In this document: positions 36,291 through 49,400 of the stretch, piece by piece
Position numbering within the stretch: the stretch's first letter is position 1
How the letters are laid out: every line of letters starts with the position of its first letter
Assembly (NCBI GenBank): GCA_034008185.1
Contig: CM067089.1
Location: 19,790,213-19,854,212, forward strand
Source of the DNA: Gorsachius magnificus
Lineage: Eukaryota; Chordata; Aves; Pelecaniformes; Ardeidae
Direction: 5' to 3'
DNA: 64,000 bases
Program-made: the position numbers and the translations under genes
Notes under the pieces: generated by a model
What the model was told of the DNA's origin: nothing
The model's database searches: none
Seen by the model: the letters and a program-made list of their open reading frames with translations, nothing else

Positions 36291-39200
36291 CGAGGAGGAT
36301 GAATCTTGCCTGCCTGTTGATGAGTCTGCACATCCCTTGTGAAATCCGATGGTGGCTCTCAAGCAAAAAAAATACTCAGCTAAAGCGTAACACAATTCAT
36401 TCACAGGACTCAGAATAAATGCTAAAAGTTGTGCTGTGGTGATGAAGAGTGAGGCCCACCCCTGTGTGGAGCGGGTCTGTAACAAGACTTATATGCCACC
36501 TTAACGCCACAGAATGAGGCTGATGTTTTACTTTTTCCTGTACAGACAGGAGTTGCCACTGCAGGAGGAAATGCAGTAGTGTAAAAGGAGCTCGCAAAGA
36601 GATCAAATATTCATGTGCAGGCTCTCGGTCTGGAGTATATTTCATAAGGATGGATGGAGGAGGCGTATTTTATCAACTAGGGGGAGGAGGGAGTGCTAGT
36701 AACTCTCAGTGTAAACAAGCTCCGTGCATGAGGTTCAGCCCGCAGACATTTATCCATCCATCAAAACCATTTGACTTTTTGCCCTCTTTTCTGGCAAAGG
36801 GGACTGGTAACTTCTCCCTGCGTGGGAGCAAACAAGGTGTGCACAGCAGTGATGGATTCACCTGGTGATTGAGACATACATCAAAGAGCCTGCTTGCTGC
36901 GTTTCGAGGCCCAGTGAGCAATTTATAGAAGGGTTTATGCAGATAAATAACTGGAGAGATTTATGTGAAGCAACACAAAACACATGGTTTTGGCTGCAGC
37001 GATGTAGAAACGCTCAAGTACTCGCAAGCTGTGTAGCAGAGGTTATTTATTCCTGTTCAGTAGGATTTATTCTGGGGCTTCATTTTACTTGGCGTTGCCT
37101 CCAGAAGGCTGCAAAGCAAGCAAGCACAGCAGGATCCATCACTTCTTTTACTACGTTGCCTAAAAAGTTTTCAAGCGCATGTTTAAAACTGGGAAGTTTG
37201 TCACAACACCCCTTGCTGGGTCTGGGAATAGGAAGAGGCTGAGAGCAAAGAGAAGCAGCAGCAAAGGAGCCAGCCAGACCTCCTGGAGACAGGGGTCAGA
37301 TGAGGTTAGATGAGTCCCTGGAGGGACCCTGGATGCCAGCTGCCTGTCCCCCAGCCTAGGCACTGGGCACTGGATCAGAAAAGAGGAAGCTTCCTCTATG
37401 AACCCTGTGGCCCTGCCATGGCTAGGGAGATTTGGAAGGAGAGGAGTAGGCTGTCCTGTCCTCAGCTGGAAAGCTGGGGTATAAACTTGAGTTTGTCTGC
37501 CACATCAGATCTCCAGGTGTGAGTTTGTGGGCCTGGGCAGAAGTTTCTGGCCATGTATTATATTTTTCTGGCTTGGGCATCCCCTGTGATTCTGGGCACC
37601 GCTGACTGTGTTGTACCTCACTTTGCACTGATGTCCAGTCCCTGAACCTGGCATGGGCTCTCCTGTGCTTGCTGAAAAGTAGGAGCAGGCTCAGTTCTGC
37701 ATTAGCGTGACAGCGAGCCAGGGCTCGGGTGTGCTCTCACTGCTGTCCCACCCTGCAAGCTCACCCTCTTGGGTGGCCGCCTGCCCTGGACCACCTTCCT
37801 CCTGCCCCTTTGCACCCACGGGGAGGTGCAGAGGATGGCATCGGAGCCGGCAGCTTGATGAAGACCTCTTCAGTCTAACGAGACTCACCATGGGGCAAAG
37901 TCACCCTCTAACCTAGCAGAGGGTGTGCACCAGTGAGAGCTGTCGGTTTGCACTGCCGGTCCCAGCCACACTACATGCAGGCCCCGGCGCAGCCGCTCGC
38001 CCGACAGAGGGTCAGGTCCCCCCCACACACACGACGTTGCGCAGGGGGTGGTGAGGCAGCTGCCTGGCAGTCTTCTCCTGAACTGCCCCCCTGACCTAAT
38101 TTTCCAGTCCGAGCTGCTTCTTTTTCAGGAAGGAACAAGGGAGCTGCTCATTATTCCTGATGTGCCCAGAGCTGCCCCCATATGGCGTGCACCCTGATCA
38201 ACGCTGATGTACATACATACCAGTGACAGTTAAGCCTGTAGAAATCCTTTCCCTTCTGGTTGCATACCACACATCCATAAAAATTCCTCCCTACACGTCC
38301 TCCTGTCCCCCGACCCTCTTTCCTCTAGGTCTCCATCCCCTGGTGCTAGAGGCAGATCTTAGCACTGTCAGTAACCGGTATTTTCCCCCCCCAGGTAGAG
38401 AAAATGATCAACTGTTTTAAGCAAAATTGTGACTGCTCCCACATCTTAGGCTCCCTTTCTCTGTGCAGAAGTGCAGGGCTTGGGATTTGCCTGGGAATCA
38501 GCCTTCCCATCCATGGGAAAGACCCCCTGCCCTCATGTATGCTTACCACACAGGCCATTTTATTTACATAGCTGGGTCCACACATTTATATTTAGTATGT
38601 TTGAGAGGCCACCACTGACTAAATAAGCTAAAAAAGAGCCTGGAAGAAGATGCATGGAGGTTAGGGAGGGGGGATATGAGTGAAAACTGAGGAGGCTGGA
38701 GGTAATTCCAGGGTTTGCTTGGCTGTGTGTCCATGAGTGCTGGTGTCTCCTGCTGCGAGCAAAAGGGCCAGAAGTTGAGGTCCCCTTTGGATGTGATCTC
38801 AGGTCAGATTCACGCCCTTCTTTAAACATTCTCTCAGGGGAAGTTGCACTTGAATAGGACTTGGCTTTGCCCTGCCCAGAAATTGCAAAACCAACTCAGC
38901 CTCATCCACCCATTCTTATAGACTATAAGATGCCTCTATATATGTCTGTATAGAGACAGCCTTATAATGGTGTCATCAGTTTTGATTATCATGTAAGTCT
39001 GACCAGAGTCAGGCCCAAGGTCCCTAGATGCAGCACTTTAAGTCCAGTCTTTCCGCATGTGAGCCCCCAGATTTGCCGCTGTTTCCTCAGTGCAAACCCC
39101 CCCAGAAGGAGAAAGCGTACGATGACAGTAGGGAGCTGATTGTGTGTTCCTCTTCCCCCCCCACCCCGCATGTCTGGCACGCATTTCTCTTCTCTTTTTT

Positions 39201-42200
39201 TTTTTTTACTAGAAACACGCTGTGGGGCAGCATTTGCTTTTCAGTTGGGAATACTTACTAAAACCAAAACATTAGACAGGACCGCTGCTCAATTGCTGCG
39301 GGCACGGTGCAGCTGCTGGGTCCCCCTCTCCCCTCGCCAGCACCCCCATGCCTGCTGAGGGCAGCAGGGCAAAGATCCGGGCTGCTCATGGGCAGCAGCC
39401 TTGAATTGGAAGAATGACTTCAGACCAGGTTTTGGTGCCAAATAGGCAGTAACTTGTCTCAGATTTGCTTTTGTCTTCTTCACAGGAAATGTTTGTGTAA
39501 AGTTGGTCAAAACAAACATTGGGAATAGCATTCATTGTTCAGTTAAGATCGGGTGGGAGGTGGAGAGGCTGCATCAGAGGATCTTCTCCTGTGAATGTGG
39601 TCCTGCTGGGCTTTGCTGCAGCTCACAGTGTATTTTTGAGTCAAAATTGCAACCAAAAGCAGAATAAAACCTCTTGAGATACATGCAATTTTCTTACCTC
39701 TTTCTCCAACTCTACCTCACAATTTTCTAATTATATACAGCCTTTTTTAAAAACAAACAAACAGATGGATGACTTTCAACCTGTGGATTTTTAACAAGTT
39801 CTTTGCTTGGACTCTCTCCTCCCTCCTGCTGACTATTGGGGGCTGTCATGAATCAGCATTGCCTTGTTTCTGGATGGCAACTGCTTAGAAAGGACAATAA
39901 TTCTTATTAATTTAAAGCACAAAGTTATAACTCACTCTGAGGTACAAACCCCTTGGCAAATTGTTCCTGTTAACACAAAAACAATGTTTCGGGCACATTG
40001 CTATGCAAACAGAGCATGTGCCTGAGCACAACGTACTTGGATCTGATCATAAGCTTCACTTTCTACTGTGCACCACCACAGCTTGTCCCAAGCACAGCTT
40101 GCCGTCATGCCCTCCAGAAGTGTTCTGAGTATGTTGTTATGGGATTATCCCAATGCTTAAAGCTGTGATCTGGGGCTAGCAGCAGATACTGTCACTCATC
40201 TACTGGCTGGCATCCATGTGTTTGTTTCTTCCTCAGCCTTTTTCCTGCTTCCCAGGCTGCACCTGGGGGAATTGTGGCTGGGGTTTTAGGAGCCAAGATC
40301 AGCTTCACCTGGGAAAGCCAGGGAGGAGGTCGCCTCTCAGGTGAAGGTTGGGCTCATCTGGTTGTGGTGGTCTATGGGAGTACAGCAGGATACTTAAATA
40401 TCAAAGGCAGCAGCTCCATTGGTTTTGATGGGTGATGTTTGTTCCTGGGGAAAAGGTGGCTCTAAGCTGGGCACAGCCACTATGGTTTGGGAAGTGGGCT
40501 TTGAGGTGTTGGGGAAAAGCCCTGCCCCTCTGTTGCTGCTGTCACTTGATGTCTTGGTTTGGAGGTATGGGTGTGTGCCTGGAGCATCTGGGTTGCCTCT
40601 TTTTTGGTCTTGGAGGTTCCAACCAAACTGACCACCTCATGGGTATCTTCTTTTTTTTTTTTTTCCTTGTTTTGTTTTAATTCCCATCAAAATAGCAACT
40701 TGGAAGTAGAATCTGCCTGGCAGAAGGAGCTGGATATACCTGATGAAAGACTGGCTCTGAAGGTGAGTGTCTCACCCAGAGGAGTGCACTATTATGTCCC
40801 ATTTTACTACAGTTTAAGGCTTTTCATTTGGTTCTGCTTCTAAAGTGGAATGAAAGCAAGTTCATAAAATGTTTCGTTCCTACACATGTGGAGGGAGTGG
40901 ATCTGTTCCTGCCAGCATCTCTGGTGGCACACAGCCTGCTGCAGCTCCAGGGATGCTTCTCCTGAAAGGTCTGCTGGAGCTGGTCTGTGTCCACAAATAG
41001 CTTTGGTCCCAGCTGAAAGGTTTTTTTCTTATCATAAACATATTTAGTAGAAATGCTACGTTCAGTGCAACTTTTTCCTTCCTTTAGGAAATACAGCAGA
41101 GTAAATGAAACTTTGAAAGGAGTCTGAAGTACGCAACTCTCCAGTCCCAGGGTCTGTTTCCATGGCCATCCTGCAGTAATGGGGGCTCTGGTGGTGTTGG
41201 GGTCCTTGGGGGAGATGGTGCTGCTCACTCAAGCTGGTGGTGCAAACAGTGCTAAATTCCTGCCCAGCAGCCTTGTCCTCAGTAGACTTTGTGTAACTGC
41301 TGACCAGGGCAATCTGTGGGTGTAGTTACCTGGAGCAGCGAGGGCAGCGTGCTGCTTACCTGCTGTGGCTGGGAGTGCTCCCTGCACAAACAAACAGGGC
41401 TTGAGGACCACCCCTTAGCCAGCAGCCTGTTTCCATTACCTGAATGCCAGCAACCCCACTGGGGTTACCCTTGAGGAGGTAAATTGCATTCATGCCCTCT
41501 GATAAGAGCTTTAATTATGAAGAAAATGAAAAAGTACTTTTCTTTTTCCCTACAATCTTGTTGATGGTGCAAGGCTCTCTGGCCTGGTTTGTGCTTTGCC
41601 AGCAAAAAATGGGGGAAAAGAGCAGGGTTCTGAGGTTCAGGCAGGCTCTGCATCTGCTTGGTGCCAGCAGCAGCACTTCCAGGGAGCTGACAGCTGAGTG
41701 TCCAGGCTGTGATGCTGCAGTACTCTGCTGCAAGCCCCCAGCACCCCAGAGTTGCTCTGCTCCACTGGGTAAGGGCTTTTCCCTTCCCCACTGAGGTCTC
41801 TTGAGCCCTGAAAGGAGCTGGGGCTTAGCTTGCCTCTCAGGGATGTCAGCAGATACAAATTTCACTTACTGTCACTGGTTCAGTGGTTTAACACCTTTCT
41901 GGGATAGCAGTAGCAGCGATTTCAGTTAACAGGTATGATGGGGACTGCAGGGTTGTGAATCTCCTGCCCCCTATGGTAAAATTGGTTTCAACTCTGGCAC
42001 AAAATTCAAAGGAAATTTCAAACTTTTTCAGAAAGGCAGAAAAAGGGAGCTCTTAGGAGGAGATGAAATTCTCTTAATGAATCCAAGCTCTCTTAATCTA
42101 ATATTTTCACTTTTAATTGATTTAATTCTTGCTTTAGATTCATGTCTGCTTGCAAAACTCTCAGCAACAAGGCTACTTTTTCTTATGAGGGAACACTGCA

Positions 42201-44277
42201 TTATCCATCTCTAGTCAGAAGCCACCCGATTTTACTTTCCAGCCCACGTAAAGTAAACTGAAGGAAGATGATAGCCTTTTTTAAGCAATCTAATCTGTGC
42301 TGGTGAGCAGGGTTCTGGGGGACTAGCTTTCCCCTTGGCATGAGGGGGGGAGACAGAAGTGGAGGCAAGATTTTGTTTTGGTGGTCTGTGACCTTGATAA
42401 ATCAGGCACCATAAATCACTGCTGTTTCAGATCCAGGACTTAAAAATTTCACATCCCTTAATGGGCGGGAGGTGGAAGTGCCCTATCTTTTGAGAAGATC
42501 CTCCTGTTTCTTACTTGCCTGTTAATTTGGCTGTTCCCGAAATAGCAACCTATAGTAGCTAGATTCATAATTCATAATTAAAACTCCTACCAGTGTTTGG
42601 GCTCCGCTGTTGGTTTGACCTCTATGCCTCTCTATGAGCATCCATTTCGAGGCATGCTTGCCCTTTTCTCAGGGAGGGCCCTGTGACTCACCCCTTCAAG
42701 TTAACAGAAGGTCATATAATAGTCATAAAAATATTATGGATCCCTCCCACATTCCTCACCCATGGCAAAATACTGCAAGAGGGAACAATCGGAGCTTTCT
42801 AGCCGGGCATCCAATAAATCTTGAGGGGTATTAGGCAGAACTGAAGCTCTACAGCTGTTGGGGTAGAGGGTGAGTGTAGATGGATGGCTCAGGAAAGGGG
42901 GTCCTTTTTTCCCCTGTTACTGCTTGGAAGCAAAACTATACTTCAGGAATTTAAGATGTGTAAATATTTCATTTGATATAAGGTGTTATTTTCTGTTTAT
43001 TCATCAGCTGTACCGTGTAGTGATCCCCTAAATTCAGTGAAGTCCAATTAGGTTTGCAGAAATGCAGTTCTACTCAGTTGCTTTCTCAGTTGTGGTTGTA
43101 CCAGTTAAGTTTATTCCTTATGTGACCCATCCCATATCAGTCTCTCTCCTAAAGCCCTGTGCTGCTCCTTGCTGAAGTCTCACTGCTGACAGAGGAGAGT
43201 AGCTTTTAGCTTTGCCCTTTGTTCTGCGCAGCTCAGCCTTTCTGTACAGAGGAACTGCAAGAGGAACTCCTACAGGCTGTCCTCCTCCTACACAGCTCCA
43301 GGCCACCAAGTCCTCTCCCTCTGGCTGCTCTGACTCAGGCTCTGCTTGCAGCTGATGAGAATCCTGCTGGCATTGCAGCCCAGCGAGCAGCCAGGGCATG
43401 TTTTCTCCTGGTGCTGCCTGAGCTTGTCCCTTGACTCATTCCTCACCCTTTCCTAAGCCTGTGTGGAAGGCCTGGAGGAATGTGGCTCTTCCTATACATT
43501 TGATATCTGACCTGCCCTGGGTCTGAGCTGCTGCCTGCTTACACCCTCAGACTGGGCTGTCTGGGGTGAGTGCTGTGCCATGTGGAGTGGGGTGATACTG
43601 GTTACTGCTGCTTAAGCCAACACAGGACCACAAAGTTTTTGTGCCATTTGGAGTTTCTAGGGAAAAGACTTGTCTGACTTGCATGTGCAATCTTTCCTTC
43701 TTCACACTGAAAGCTTCCCCCTAAAGTTTTCTGGGACCCCTTGGTTCTCTTGTGCCTCCTCTCGGCATGTACAGAGACACTGTTTGTGCCTTTCCGGGAA
43801 GACTCTGCCGCCATCCCAGCTCTTCTGTGCAGTGAATTGGGTCTCTACCACAGCCCTGCCAAGTCCTGAGTGTCTTACCTCAAACTTCACTTTAGCAAAG
43901 CTTTTCTCTATGAATTGCATTACATTTTGTTAAAAACGTCATGCAAGCCATGAAAGGAAGGACACTTCTACCATGTGACTGAAGGTGTTTCCCATTCCCC
44001 CAGGCCTGGCAGAGATCTGTTTTTGCTGTTGTCCGTGGTGTCATTCCAGAATTGTTGTGCTGACCTCCACAAAGCTTCAGCACAATTTAGATGAACCTGC
44101 TTCAGTTGAAATCAATGGCAAATTCTTGCTACATTGGTATTGTAGACTACAAAATAGTCTCAAAGCATATTAGGCTTTACTGTGTATGAGACCCAATGAA
44201 GGCAATATCTACTGTTCTACTTATCAGTTTTCTGATATAGAAACATTTTATTGGAGTCAGTCAAGTTAAGATATATG
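36291..44277. other. Intergenic DNA, nothing recognised
   Basis: This is about 8 kb of noncoding sequence with T runs at 39195-39207 and 40651-40664. No exon, RNA gene or repeat family was recognised on either strand. Short exons cannot be excluded by eye. Confidence 0.5.
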
Positions 44278-44350
44278 TAGAAGTGAAGTGAGTTGCCCAG
44301 GATCACACAGGGATAAATAGTTGTGGCTTTTCTGTAGCCCCAATTTCACC
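44278..44350 (+). mobile_element. MIR-like (CORE-SINE) relic
   Basis: GAAGTGAGTTGCCCAGGATC followed by ACACAGG fits the MIR segment that usually reads gtgacttgcccaaggtcacacag. The upstream half is too decayed to delimit. Confidence 0.5.
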
Positions 44351-46005
44351 TGTTTACGTTCTGAACCCTTTGCACAACTATGCTCCTGACATCTTGTTGT
44401 CAAGTGTGCAGGCTGTGCTGTATGCTTGTGGGCAGCACGAAACCCTTGTCTAGCTACTGTGCCCACCTGTGTGATAGCCAAGAAACTCAGCCAGTAGCCA
44501 ATATAGCCTTGCCCGTGACACCTGCAATGATACTTCAAGCTGAAGGTTGATCTTCACAGGTGTGCTATGTATGCTTCTCCCAATAAAGGGTGGTCATCGC
44601 TGTATTCCTAAATGATTTCTCTATGGATGGCAAGTAGCTGGAAGGTTAAGGGTATACAGGCAGAATGAATAATTTCAAGGAACTGATGTGTGTTCCTGTC
44701 ATTGACTCTGTTGCCAAGTTTGTGCAAGCATGGTGTGAACAAAGGAGCAGGGTGCCAGGCCATGTGGCTGAGGAAGGTCTTTCTGATGCGAGAGGTCAGA
44801 GTCGATTAAAATTATCTTGAAGTGAGTTAATGTGTTGACAATGTGCTGCAGGGGTAAGGTCACACACAGTTTCTAGATTTTTTTCTCAGGGGCTTATTTT
44901 GGTGCTCACAATAGGCTTTTCAGCCTGAAATGATGTATATGGAGGAGGGTAGGGTGAGAGATGACTCCAGCTCCTCCCCCACGAGCCTTTTGGCTAAAAT
45001 TCAGGTTTTGGGGTGGAGGTGTCAGCCGCACTCTGGGAGGGAAGGAGTCTGATTTCTGACATCTGCAAGCTGGTGGGAAGCCTGTGCTGCAGCTTTGGGG
45101 CGCGGTGTGTGATTGAGGATTCCTGACCTCACCGGGACTCTGAGCCCAGGCTGGCACCTCCAGGGTGTTTGTGCTTGATGCCTTGCGAGGGTGCGTTGGG
45201 GCCAGCTCCTGTCCCAGTGTCCATCTCTGGAGGGAGCAGAGTGGGCAACTGCAGATCAGCTGCTGCACAATTGCCTGTTCTTTGAGGGCATCTGCCAGCA
45301 AGATGCTGCCTGGTGTAAGGCAAGGCTGGTCTTTGTGGGCATCCTGGCCAGCCTCAGGCTTGGAGACCCCCTGGAGATGGGGCTGAGGCCCCTCTGTAAC
45401 CCTTGCTCAGGTGAAGGCCGGGCACGAGGAGAAAGTAGACCTCAAGGAAATAGCTTCCCTAGGGAAGCTCCTGCAGGGACAAAAAGCCCAAAGCCCCTGG
45501 AACAGAGCCAGACCTTGATGAAGGAAAAAACTAATTTCCACTTCTTGTGGGGTTTGTAGTACAGGAAATGTGGCCCTCTGGGACAGATGTAAATTTAGGC
45601 ATGTTAACCTAATGCTGTACTTGTCTGAGAACTCCCCAAATCCAGGATCTCCCTATTGAGCAGTCAGTCTGCTGGTTGTAATGAGAACTCTTGAGCTGGA
45701 GATGGTGTCTGCTTCTTCCACTCTCTCCCCACCAGTCTGTTCACAGTGTGGTAGGTGAGGTCCAGGAGAATTGCAAAGTAACTGCCCTGAGTTATTTCAC
45801 TTGATTCCTTTAGCTTTCCATATAACGTGCTGATGTCTGTAACCTCCTGTTTCTTCTCCTCTTGCTGAACAGGGGTGCAAAATGGAGCCATTCAAGCCCT
45901 GCTTCAGGTGTGGGAAGCTTCCCTGAACAGCAGTCTATATGTCTGTCCACGCTCCTTTCTAGCAGTGCTGCATTCCATCTTCAGCTGAGACCTGCCTCAG
46001 TCTGA
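44351..46005. other. Intergenic DNA, nothing recognised
   Basis: No exon or repeat was recognised. Open frames on both strands near 44906-45559 overlap each other and lack recognisable domains. Confidence 0.5.
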
Positions 46006-46413
46006 ATGGACTTGAGAGTTGCAAGACTTGGGTCCTTTGCTATCCTAGTGATTTTGCTTGGGATCAGGTTGGTTGTTGGTGAAGCCAGAGTCTTGCCTTG
46101 TCAGTCCTGCATTCCTGAGCAGGGGGGGTGGCCCTGGGGTGGTCAGAGCAGGCTTGTGCCTCGGTTTCCACAAAGGGGTAGAAGAACAATTGCCTCAAAT
46201 TGCTATGAGGTGATCCAGTGTAGCCATATGAGAAAAGGTGTTGGAGTGCATCGGACTAAGTGCCAAAAACTGTTATACTGTCACTTGTCAACTGATCTCC
46301 ATCACTGTTGTTACAGTGCAATGCGCACAGTCACTTGGCAAGGGCTTGTTGGTGTTAGGAATCGCCTGGATGCACTACTGAGCAGAAACTGCTTGAAGAA
46401 CCCATATTGCTAA
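46006..46413 (+). CDS. Candidate small secreted cysteine-rich protein (unassigned ORF)
   Basis: This is a single-exon open frame of 135 residues starting at ATG 46006. I do not recognise it. Residues about 9-24 (GSFAILVILLGIRLVV) form a hydrophobic stretch after a charged N-terminus, and GEA follows, so a signal peptide with cleavage near residue 24-27 is plausible. The remainder contains ten cysteines, including a CPSC-type start (PCQSC), a CC pair and a C-terminal Cys as the last residue. An even cysteine count in a small mature chain fits disulfide-bonded secreted proteins. The start context is weak (T at -3, G at +4). A frame of this length also arises by chance in 64 kb, so this may not be a gene. 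Confidence 0.2.
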   Translation: MDLRVARLGSFAILVILLGIRLVVGEARVLPCQSCIPEQGGWPWGGQSRLVPRFPQRGRRTIASNCYEVIQCSHMRKGVGVHRTKCQKLLYCHLSTDLHHCCYSAMRTVTWQGLVGVRNRLDALLSRNCLKNPYC

Positions 46414-49400
46414 TTCAGGCTTTATGTGGCTATCCCCCAAAGAGGCCTGTGTCTTCAGGAAGTGGTGTGTTGCCTGAGATGTGCCAAAAGGATCTAAGAG
46501 AACAGTTAAGTTTTCCTTGCATGCAGAAAACATGTGGGGTAGGAACCCAGAAGTCTGGCTATAGGGATAGCATTTAGCATGCATGCAAAGCATTCTGCTT
46601 CCATTTCCAAGTGTCTTTTGTTGTGTTAATTGTCTCTTGTCCAAGTGGTTTTTTCTCACCATGCTTTTGAGGAGTGGCCTAGCCAGATGCAAACCACTGC
46701 TCTTTCTAAATGAAGGAGCGGCTGTGTGTGCTAGCTGGGTTTGCTTGGTTTTCAGTCCCAGGGAAAGGGGATTCCGAATGCTCAGCTGTTCCTAAAACAT
46801 TGCTGGTGAAAAAAACCTGCAACTAACAGACACAGCAGGGATTTTGAAGCAGACAATTGTGGAGCTGAGACCTTTTTCCCCAGCAGAGCTCAGCACCTGT
46901 GTGCTCACAGCCTGCTGGCAGTGTGCTGGGTTCAAAACCAGCCTGAGGGAGCTACCTCCTTCCTTGGGACAAAGCCTGCTGGGGAGAGGGGGGCTGGGTG
47001 GACAGTCAGCCCCCCAGCAGCCTGGTGGCAGGGGCTGGAGTGTAAGGGTGAAGAAGAGCTGAGTCCAGCCAGGACCGGCAGGCAGCGTGTTACTGCTGAG
47101 CTTAGGCTTTACAGTTCATGAAATTGGGGAATAAAAATCAAGGCATTGTTTGTTTTTCTCTGTAAGGTCTGTGCAGGTTAAGCAAGAACCCATCCCACTC
47201 TGGTCCATGTTGCAGCAGTGTCCTGTCCCTGCAACAAGCAGTGAAACATCAGACTGCTGCTGCTGATGGTGGAAGATGAAAATATGTACGTGGTATCCAG
47301 TTGTGAAGGCTCATTTCACTGCTGAAAAATTGCCAGTCTGCCTTCATAGTCTTGCATCCCCTGGGGACCAGTAATGCCAGTTTATGCAGTTGCACGTGTC
47401 CCCACTAGCTTCACCAGGCTGGAGCCCTCGGCACAATTGCTCTGTCATGTTCAGCTGAGGGAGAGCAGAAGTGGGTAGGGTGATGTTACCCAGACCCCTG
47501 TTGTTTTGGGAATCACCCAGCGATGCAGGCAGCTCTCTGTGCTTAAATGAAGCTCTTGGTAGCAGACTGATCCTATCAAACACTCAGTGCCCTGGCAGCA
47601 CTTCTGAAAGCCAAACCCAGAGTGAATGACAAAGTGTTTTTCCATTCCTTGGAAAGTACATGTTCCCAAACTACTTTCCTTTTCATTGCCTCACCATTCA
47701 TTGCACATGGAGGATTTGTTTATGTTAGGCTGTGTTAAAAAAAATCTACATGTTATCTCAGAGCTGGGCAGATTAATCCAGAAGAAGATTTACTTGAGTG
47801 TAAATCAAAGGCTTTGTTTTCTTGGATAGTTCTTCAGTGTCTTGAGTCTAAATCCATCATGTTATCCCTGCAGCACTCCAGTATTTCAGAAGAATTTGGA
47901 AACTTTGCTATCCACCACAGTTTGTAACCAGACTTTAAGCACTGGGTATATTGCTGTCTTTTTTTCTATTGGAGCTTCTGCTTTGCTATCTTTGATCTAA
48001 TTTATTTTTATGTTATAGTTAATACTGAAGAGCTCTGAAGCCCAGATGAGGGTGGTACAAATAAAAACTACAACCCAAATCCATGACATGCACTCCTAGT
48101 TCTGTGTAAACAGACTCTGAGCTGAGCCTGTGTAACTGCATGCAACTGATGTGCCCAGGGTTGTACTTAACTAACCCCTCTCTGCCCAGAAGCAGCAAAA
48201 TATTCCCATGGTTGCTACACTTTTCTAGTTTTCCTAAGTGTTTCAGGCAGGAATTAAAGACACTTTGGTTAAAGTTGCATAAGGTGTATTCCTGCCCTTG
48301 TATTCCTTGCTGCAGGAGTTAGATGATTCCCTGCATTGTATTCTCAGGTAGCTGGTGTCCTGTGGGTACCAGCCTGCCTGGTGGGCTATCCCATGATGCC
48401 TGCACCAGGCATGCTAGGAAGTTGTTGGGAGCAACAAACTCGCCTTCTGCTCAGCAGGTTTGTTTTGTGGGTAATGGGCATGGTGGTGAGCTTGTTCTGA
48501 CACCTTCTGGGTACCTCTCTGCAGGGAAGGCTTTACAAGTGGGTGACACTCCCATTCCCACCTTCGTCTTTGAAATATGAATGTATGGAGAATATGGGTC
48601 TCGATATATTGACAGCTGGAGATGAGTGGTCGAAGGAATGTTGGCAGAGCTCTGGAGATTCAGCAGAACACCACTGTGGGTCTGGGTTATTTAGGAAATT
48701 GGGCAGGATCAGTTCTGGGTGTTGACAGATAGTTTATGGTTTGTGTATAGCAGCTTGGCTTCCTGGACTGACTCTGGTGTCCAGTGTGATCTGGAGGCAT
48801 TCCTGTTGAGAAATTGTCCTGGTTCCTTTGTTGCATCCACAGGGCAAGCTGGAGACTTTGTTCTCTGCTTTTTCCAGCAGCTGTGAGCAATTTTGAGTTG
48901 ATCAGATGTATGCAAGCCATGATTAAAAAAGATATAACCAAATGCCTGTCACTTGCTGATGCAGCTCTTTGGTCTGAGTGAAAAGGAAAGTGAAGTGGCC
49001 TGGAGGCTGAGCTCCACATCTGGCTGTCAGGCTGCAGGGAAGCCAAATGCAAGGGACTGGCCTGGAGGAGATGGGAATTCAGACTCTCTGCCAAAGGCAT
49101 GGGGATCACAGGGAAGGATAGAAAACCAGGTGCAGGAGCAAGAGTGGTGCGATTCCAGAAAAAGGGCAGAGAGCTTAAGAGAAAAGGTTAATTCACTAGA
49201 GCTCTGGGTGTTGGTTGGTATGTGTCTTGTAGTGTTAGGAAACCAGCATCTTTAACAAAGCCTCTTCCTTTGGGATATAAATGCTGGGTTCAAATAGCAG
49301 TCAGGGCAAGGAGAAGTTTTGTTTCCCATGTCACATCAAACTGGAAAAGGCAAGATATCCAAACCAATTGGCGGCTTGCACTGTCAGGTGCAGAAGGCTG

